Below, piece by piece: positions 57,596 through 64,000 of a stretch of DNA of 64,000 bases. A program made the translations under genes and the position numbers. The notes under the pieces are model-generated. The model was given only the letters and a program-made list of their open reading frames with translations, was not told where the DNA came from and did no database searches. Source of the DNA: Lolium rigidum (taxonomy: Eukaryota; Streptophyta; Magnoliopsida; Poales; Poaceae); assembly GCF_022539505.1 (NCBI RefSeq), contig NC_061511.1, positions 35,784,620-35,848,619 on the forward strand. The letters run 5' to 3'. Position 1 is the first letter of the stretch; each line of letters opens with the position of its first letter.

Positions 57596-58817
57596 GGTTG
57601 GTACAACGTTCTATTATAAGGCTACACGATACAAATTCGATGTCACACGAACAACTAAACGGTAAACCCATGGGGATCATGATTCATGGATCACCGGTAT
57701 GGCGGTATAACCTGCAGGCTAATACATTCACATCTCACTCTGGTGCAGCCAATCTGGTCTGCTAAGACCTAAGAGTAGACAGTTCCATACTGCGACGCCT
57801 TCCTCCATTCCGACATCCATCATAGTTTGCAAGTACCAGGGTGCCGATGTAACATTGCTTCTCAATACTCAAAACATGCATTTCAAGCAATCATTGAACA
57901 CGACATTGTAGGAGCGGTAAAAAGGCCAGAGTACTTTGAAGGCCATCTATGCATTATGCAAGAGCAAGACTTATTTTGTCCATTAACCATCAGACACAAC
58001 CAAATCATATGCCTGGCCGTATAACGAATACATGATCGGCGAAATTCTCGAGCTACAACCAGTGGCTATCTCAGTATAGAATCAGCCATGCAACAAATTC
58101 AACCCACGAGCAGGGGCCGCATTAGATGTACATAAATAGAGTTGGTTGGATGGACTCGTCGATTGACAGTGGGCCCAGCACTTTTGTTAGTGAAGAATAA
58201 TGTTGGCGGGTATAATTTAATGAGTCAATGTCAACGTGAAAACTTGGTCTCTATGTTGCTTTGGAAAAGGCTCGCTTTGCTAATTTACTACACCACAAAA
58301 GGTCATAACTTCATCCCTTGAAGGGCTTAGCAAAAACAAGGTTGTGGCAAGTCGGGTTGCAGGGGTACTCGCAGTCTAGTTCCTTCACCTCTCTCCTGTC
58401 AAAGAACCAGTCTCCAACTGCTTCTGCAATGGTCTGCATGTTCCCGAAGAACTTACGATTAGAGCATGAATGGTAATTACATCATGTAGGACTGAAGTGA
58501 AATATCAAGATAATATGTAACAAAAGTTCAGGCACACAACTGCAACATGTCGACATAAAGAACAGATGTAAGAAAAAATGAGAACGTTCTTTTTCTTTTT
58601 GTACACTGCAAGTCCTCGCTGAAAAAATCATCTTATGACTAACAGGAAACCTATTGTAATTTAAACCTAAATCAACAATATCTAAGATGCCCTGTCAGCT
58701 TATGGTTAACAAAATTTTGCAACACAAGTTACCATTAGTTTGCCAACTTGACATGAACATATTTCTTATAGTGCAGTCACACTTTTTTCCATTATTACTA
58801 TTTCTAATCTCTGGACA
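57596..58817. repeat. Duplicate of the pectin acetylesterase 3' region, unit 1
   Basis: It matches 58,867-60,147 in the same orientation with few changes, from GGTTGGTACAACGTTCTAT to ACTATTTCTAATCTCT. It includes a full copy of the last coding exon and part of the last intron. Unit 2 carries about 80 extra bases (58,911-58,990) absent here. Confidence 0.9.
58311..58433 (-). CDS. Extra copy of the last pectin acetylesterase exon
   Basis: Preceded by an acceptor (CATGCAG), the frame reads [18 protein letters not shown], then the conserved Cys pattern ([10 protein letters not shown]), and ends Lys-Pro-Phe-Lys-Gly-stop. It differs from the proximal exon (59,645-59,767) by one residue at the Phe/Leu position and silent changes. 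Splice site, frame and stop are all intact, so it could serve as an alternative terminal exon reached by skipping the proximal one. More likely it is a passenger of the tandem duplication. Confidence 0.8.
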   Translation of the reverse strand, partial: TIAEAVGDWFFDRREVKELDCEYPCNPTCHNLVFAKPFKG

Positions 58818-58866
58818 TGAACATATTTCTTATAGTGCAGTCACACTTTTTTCCATTATTACTATG
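58752..58866. repeat. Tandem duplication of about 60 bp at the unit junction
   Basis: ACATGAACATATTTCTTATAG and the following GTGCAGTCACACTTTTTTCC occur twice in succession, near 58,752 and 58,816, exactly where duplicate unit 1 ends and unit 2 begins. Confidence 0.85.
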
Positions 58867-60147
58867 GTTGGTATAACGTTCTATAAAATTACACGATACA
58901 AATTCGACGTTAAGGGTTCTTTCGTTGGTCAAACAATATGCCCTCCTCACTTGAGGAGAGTGAAGGTCATAACTCTTGAAGCAAGAACACAACCCGCAAC
59001 AACTAAACAGTAAACCCATGGGGATCATGATTCATGGATCACCGGTATGGCGGTATAACCTCCAGGCTACTCGATTCACATCTCACTCTGGTGCATCCAA
59101 TCTGATCTGCTAAGAGTAGACAGTTCCATACTGCGACGCCTTCCTCCACTCCGGCATCCATCATATTGTGCAGGTACCAGGGTGCAGCTGTAACATTGCT
59201 TATCAATACTTAAAACATGCATTTCAAACAATCATTGAACATGACATTGTGGGAGCGGTAAAAAGACCAGAGAAATTTGAAGGCCCTCTAATTATCCAAG
59301 AGCAATCTTTTGTCCATTAACCATCAGGCACAACCAAATCATATGCCTCGAGAACAAATACATGATCGGCAAAATTCTCTGAGCCACAACCACTGGCTAC
59401 CTCAGTATAGAATCAGTCATGCAACAAAGACATCGACCCACGAGCAGCGGCAGCATTAGAGGTACATAAATGGCACTGGTTGGATGGACTCGTCAATTGA
59501 CAGTGGGTCGAGCACTTCCGTTAGTGAAGAATAACCTTGACAGGTATAATTTAATGAGTCAAGGCCAACGTGAAAACTTGGTCTCTATGTTGCTTTGGAA
59601 AAAGCTTGCTTTGCTAATTTACAACACCACACAAGGTCATAACTTCACCCCTTGAAGGGCTTAGCAAAAACAAGGTTGTGGCACGTCGGGTTGCAGGGGT
59701 ACTCGCAGTCTAGTTCCTTCACCTCTCTCCTGTCAAGAAACCAGTCTCCAACTGCTTCTGCAATGGTCTGCATGTTCACGAGGAACTTACGTTAGAGCAT
59801 GAATTGTAATTACATCATGTAGGACCGAAGTGAAATATCGAGATAATATGTAACAAAGTTCAGGCACACGATCTGCAACATGTGGACATAAAGAACGGAT
59901 GTAAGAAAAAATGAGAACGTTCTTTTTTTTTCTACACTGCAAGTCCTCACTGAAAAAAATATCTTATGACTAACAGGAAACCTGTTGTAATTTAAACCTA
60001 AATCAACAATATCTAAGACGCCCTGACAGCTTATGGTTAACATAATTTTGCAACACAAGTTACCATATAGTTTGCCAACTTGACATGAACGTATTTCTTA
60101 TAGTGCAGTCACACTTTTTGCCACTATTACTATTTCTAATCTCTATG
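58867..60147. repeat. Duplicate of the pectin acetylesterase 3' region, unit 2
   Basis: The gene-proximal unit, containing the last exon in use, its 3' flank and part of intron 11. It is a direct repeat of 57,596-58,817. Confidence 0.9.
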
Positions 60148-63100
60148 GACTATAGAGGATAGAAGTGATACCTTGTTGTTGACTCTAGGAGAAGATGGGG
60201 AGTGCCAAGTGAAAGAGTTCAACGACTGACAGTGTATAAAGCAGGAGTCGATAAAAATACCCCAGTCTTTTTTCTGCTTCAGTTCTCTGATAGCGTCATG
60301 CAATTCTTTCCTAAAACCTGCAAAGATTCGAATTGACATAGCAAAACATGTGAACAAACCCTGAAACACAGGTGGTTAATTGTATTGTAAGATGCGGGTG
60401 AATTCTATCTGTTGAAAGATACGAGGTGAATCAACCTTGGAGAATTTCAAGTTGGTTAGGACTACACTTGCTAATATCCAGCTTACAGTCTAGCCATGAA
60501 TGATGAGGGTCTGATGCTACTGGTGCCAACACATGTTGTACCTGAAACAAACATTACCGTGTTCACTATTGATAATTCTACACAACAGTAGTATATATGA
60601 AATAACTGATGGAAAGGATGATAATACCTGCCAGGCATCATATGCTGGATTAAGAATAAATACTGGCGTCCTGATGTCTTTTACAACTTCACGTGGAAAG
60701 AAGCACTGGCATACAGTTAAAGGGTGGTGCTGACTGCTGAGCATTACATACTTCCATGGTAGCGGGACTGCAAGACTAATGACAAAAATGTGGCGAATGA
60801 TTGCAATGTCATGTGTCGGCAATGCAGGGACTAACCTGGACTGGATCCATGCTTGAACTGCAGTGCAAGAACCTCCTCTTCAAATCCTGAAACAAAGCAT
60901 TCAGAAAAAAAGCTTGAATACTGGAAATGAGCTTCTTTGACGAGAAATGGACCTGAAGACGGACAACATCACTATAGAAAGCCCGCAAGGTCCTTTGCTT
61001 GGAAATGTCTTCTCTGTAATGGAGGAAAGGACATCAGAAGTTAGATTGTAAGGACAACATCAAATCGGCACATTTTTTATTCTAAAACGTTTTCTTTTAT
61101 AGGCTTGTGGCATAAAAGGATTTAGATTGTAAGGAGAATATGATACTGAAGCTTTCTTTCTCCTGAACTACAATATGAGTTAAAACTTTCAAGTGCATGC
61201 AACGTTTCTTCTTATGCAATAGGATCTGAAAGTTAAAACTGAGTCTGTGCACCACTCTGGAAGATCAAGGGATGAATCATCTAAGGATTTCAGAATTAGG
61301 TGAGCAGAATATCCTCTCACTTAACAGTTTCAATTCACAGCCGTCGATGCAAGACCTGCTGACCAAGATCAACGAGGAAGCTACCCTATGGGCAAGGGCC
61401 GGAGCACTAGGCCTGAGATGTACACTAGGAATCCTTTTCCTTTCTTTGTACCACCGTCTCTTAGGAGACTTGTAACCAAAACTCTCCCTTTTCAATGAAA
61501 TGAAGCGGAAAGGTCCTTTGCGTTTTCTCGAAAAAAAACTTGCATAAAAATAAAGGCTGGGGGTTGCAAATTGTATATAGAGCAGTCTTTTCAGGAAAAA
61601 TCCAAAGCAGTCAAAGGTGATCTGAAAACATACACATCAAGGAAAAAACCACCATCCGAAAGACACTTAACCCTAGAATCTTTTGGCAGCAGTGCATGAA
61701 AATCATCACAGTGAATGAATGTGGCTAACCCACCAGCAGAGCATCCTGTTAGAAAAGCCTGAAGGCTGGAAATAGAATATCAGCATCACGTCATCAGTAC
61801 AATAGTCAAATTCAGGATAAAGACAAAGTAATGGTTGTATGTATCACATCAATATATATACTTCTGAATTATATCTAGTCATTCTGTAAACATGCAAGTA
61901 CATATGATGTAATGGGAAAGAAGGCCAATCAAGATATTCAAATAACCCCACAATAGTTTCGTAACAGTTACAAAGACTGATTCACGTTTCAATCACGAGT
62001 CCACATTAACATAAAGAAGCAGGGTTGTACTTGCAACAATGACCTGTTTAGCATGTCTGAGCCCTTTCAGTAGAAGTTCATCCATAACTGCTTCCCAGAT
62101 ACGCTGTCCTCTGAAGAAGAATTTTGTGCCATTCTGCAAAGAATGATAGAATACTCAACATACCCGTTAAGGTATTAATCAGCTTCTACTGAAAATAGGA
62201 AAAAAGACCTGAAACTCCTCTTTGACATTCCCAGAAAATGATGCCCCGTCACAATATCTTATCTTCACTTTATTCCAGTTGTAAAAATCTGCAGTGAGAA
62301 CCTTAGAATTATGGGTGCTTGAAGCATTACTATACCAAAAGATAACCACATTACTGGGTTGGCTCTTATATCTATATTGAGCTGAAATTTATTTACCTGG
62401 ATTTTGATCTTGATCATCACTCAACATCCCAGCAAACTCAACCTGACTCTCCATGTACCGTGAAGAACCCAAGATAGATTTCTGGCGTGAAGCACATGAT
62501 TTCAAATTCCGGCACCAACCTCCACCCTGAAGCTCATAGAGCACGATAGAATCGAGTCAAATGAAGCATTTGGTGTTCGGGACAACCAACCACAACAACA
62601 ATCAATTTCTACGACAAGAAACTACACTATAGACTATGAACTGGCAGTTGAATGCATCAGATAGCAGGCGATGATCCCTCTCAGTACCATAAGCATTATG
62701 TTTCAGTGCAGATGAAGAACCCTATGGTGCCATTAGCCATAGAAAGTCACATCGCTATATACTAATATTATCCGAACAACATGGTTGCAAATAGTCAAAT
62801 GGGATGACTAAATTTTTTCCAACACTGTCCTGATCCACAAACATGAAAGAACTTCCTCGGTGACAACTAATTCTTACTTGTTATCAGTAAATTCGGGTAC
62901 CTAAATTTCGAATTCAGAAACCTCGCACAGTTACAATGTCCAAGCTAAGCTGGGCATCAAGTTGCAGTTGGAAAACGGATGGTTGTGTATCAAAACATGT
63001 TCAAGAATGTGCACCTCCAAGTGGATGAGCCAGCTCTGCGATCCACTCCCTGACCCCCTCTGCAGATGGTACCCTGGCGCGCTCCCGTCCAAGCACACTG

Positions 63101-63497
63101 CATCGGAGATCACAATCCACGGCAGAAGAAAACACGGTCAAGAACTGGGAATTTACAGTGAAGCCATGAAACGTACCAGTACACCAGTTGACTGATACTG
63201 ATAGCAACGAGCAGTGTTGCAGCAAGCCAGTATAACCGAAGTGTACAAGAGAAACTGAGAGAAGTACTCACGAGCGCCCTTCTCTTCGGCGCGGCGGACG
63301 AGGGTGAGGCCGACGAGGGCAGAGGAGCGGGGGCCGGAGGCGGGCGCGAGGGGCAGGGAGGCGTAGTAGGAGAGCGAGAGGAGGAGCGCTGCGGCGAGGA
63401 GCGCGACGGCGAAGGTGGCCGCGACGGCTCCGCCCCGGCCGCGGCGGCGCCACCAGAGGCGTAGGTGGCGGCTCGCCGGGGCGGACGGCGACGGCAT
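59645..63497 (-). CDS. PAE: Pectin acetylesterase, 12 exons, complete
   Basis: A cell-wall enzyme that removes acetyl groups from pectin; family CE13, Notum-like alpha/beta hydrolase. Exons on the minus strand: 63272-63497, 63015-63097, 62397-62526, 62209-62288, 62044-62133, 61634-61758, 60953-61013, 60836-60886, 60628-60705, 60436-60541, 60172-60317 and 59645-59767. They total 1,299 bases (432 residues), all with GT/AG ends and matching phases. Residues 23-45 form a signal anchor after an Arg-rich start. [18 protein letters not shown], then IHLEGGGWC, lie near 77-106. The nucleophile Ser210 is in GCSAGGLA, Asp305 in NPAYDAWQ and His372 in SCFIHCQSL, completing the triad. Length and motifs match intact family members. 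The secreted or Golgi location is inferred from the anchor. Intron 6 contains a LINE fragment. Confidence 0.95.
61240..61538 (+). mobile_element. 5'-truncated LINE 3' end inside a pectin acetylesterase intron
   Basis: Within intron 6 the plus strand encodes [17 protein letters not shown] and a Leu-rich end before TAA. This resembles the C-terminal tail of plant LINE ORF2 proteins. It ends in an A-run (61,531-61,538) after GCGTTTTCTCG. The orientation is opposite to the gene and the target-site duplication is unclear. Confidence 0.6.
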
Positions 63498-63700
63498 GCG
63501 GGCGGCCGGATCTGATGATCGCGCGGCCGCGATTCCGACGGGAGTGATCGGCACTGCGGTTCTGCTTCGAAAAACTTTACTAGTATACTTTCCAAATGTA
63601 AATATAGGACAAATCCATGTTTTGGTTGACCATTTATTGTGACAAATGTAAATACTTTCCAAAATTATAGTCACGTTTTGGTTTCTGATAATTTTTCAAA
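63498..63700 (-). promoter_or_regulatory. Pectin acetylesterase 5' leader and candidate TATA box
   Basis: On the minus strand CCTATATTTACA at about 63,597-63,608 lies roughly 100 bases upstream of the ATG at 63,497, a normal spacing for a plant TATA box and leader. The leader is GC-rich. Confidence 0.4.
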
Positions 63701-64000
63701 AAGGAAAGGTCTGCTTCGGTTTTGAGAAAGATTAAGCCATGCCATTTTAAAGCTTTTGGAAGAGAACAACACACGAGGTAGAAGTTCTCCAACCGATGCA
63801 TCCAACCTCGAAAACTTACGAAAAAAATCCGAAAACTGAATAAATTAAAAAGTTCGATACGTTGTTTATACAGTATAAGCATATCCATCGTATCACAAAA
63901 TTTAATTACAAATTCTACTTGCAATTTGAGAAACAAACTATACAAATCAAGCTAGGAATAGTACAGTTACCTAGCATTAGTTGGTTGCACCTAGTGATGG
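63701..64000. other. Upstream region, no gene seen
   Basis: AT-rich. One minus-strand frame (63,945-63,634) has no recognisable domain and lies in promoter position. Confidence 0.4.

Noticed and set aside
1..64000. CRISPR arrays, tRNA or rRNA genes
   Set aside because: No regularly spaced short repeats and no recognisable tRNA or rRNA sequence on either strand; the window is plant nuclear DNA.

Overview
The window is nuclear DNA of a grass, most likely a Triticeae species (wheat, Aegilops, barley or rye group). This is inferred from intron-rich plant genes with GT/AG junctions, an LTR family opening TGATACGTCCAAAAC, Stowaway-type MITEs, a long-TIR Mutator-like foldback element and L1-type plant LINEs. 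About half of the window is transposon. No rRNA, tRNA or CRISPR was seen.

Layout. (1) Four related copies of an unrecognised minus-strand gene lie at about 1-936, 18,780-20,430, 45,950-47,045 and 48,300-49,579 (the last continuing at 57,029-57,250). Copies 1+2 and 3+4 look like two duplicated pairs, because the DNA between the members of each pair is also related. Two members carry a LINE in their 5' flank. (2) 953-17,228 is a three-level nest: a decayed plus-strand LINE (14-16 bp TSD) contains a non-autonomous Gypsy-type LTR element at 1,384-11,138 (TSD TACCT), which contains a 1.22 kb foldback Mutator-like element at 5,268-6,487 (9 bp TSD). (3) 20.4-38 kb is gene-poor. It holds diverged direct repeats, MITEs (one clear hAT MITE at 29,222-29,679), and a minus-strand spliced gene of unknown family at about 30,264-34,5xx, whose 5' exons are in a 1.1 kb tandem duplication. 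(4) 38-44.5 kb holds scattered plus-strand exon-like pieces, one matching the GNAT part of PHD-finger acetyltransferases of the IDM1 kind. (5) 49,594-57,014 is a young, almost intact minus-strand LINE with ORF1 and ORF2, sitting between the core promoter and the ATG of gene copy 4. (6) 59,645-63,497 is a complete 12-exon pectin acetylesterase gene on the minus strand (432 codons plus stop by my splicing). Its last exon and 3' region are duplicated downstream at 57,596-58,817.

The only gene I can assign a biochemical role is the pectin acetylesterase, a cell-wall enzyme. The four-copy family shares a conserved promoter-like block and may have been expressed, but three copies lack a clear upstream ATG and the fourth has a 7.4 kb LINE in its leader, so the family looks as if it is decaying. 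Splice models were made by eye from reading frame, phase and GT/AG signals, without transcript or database evidence.
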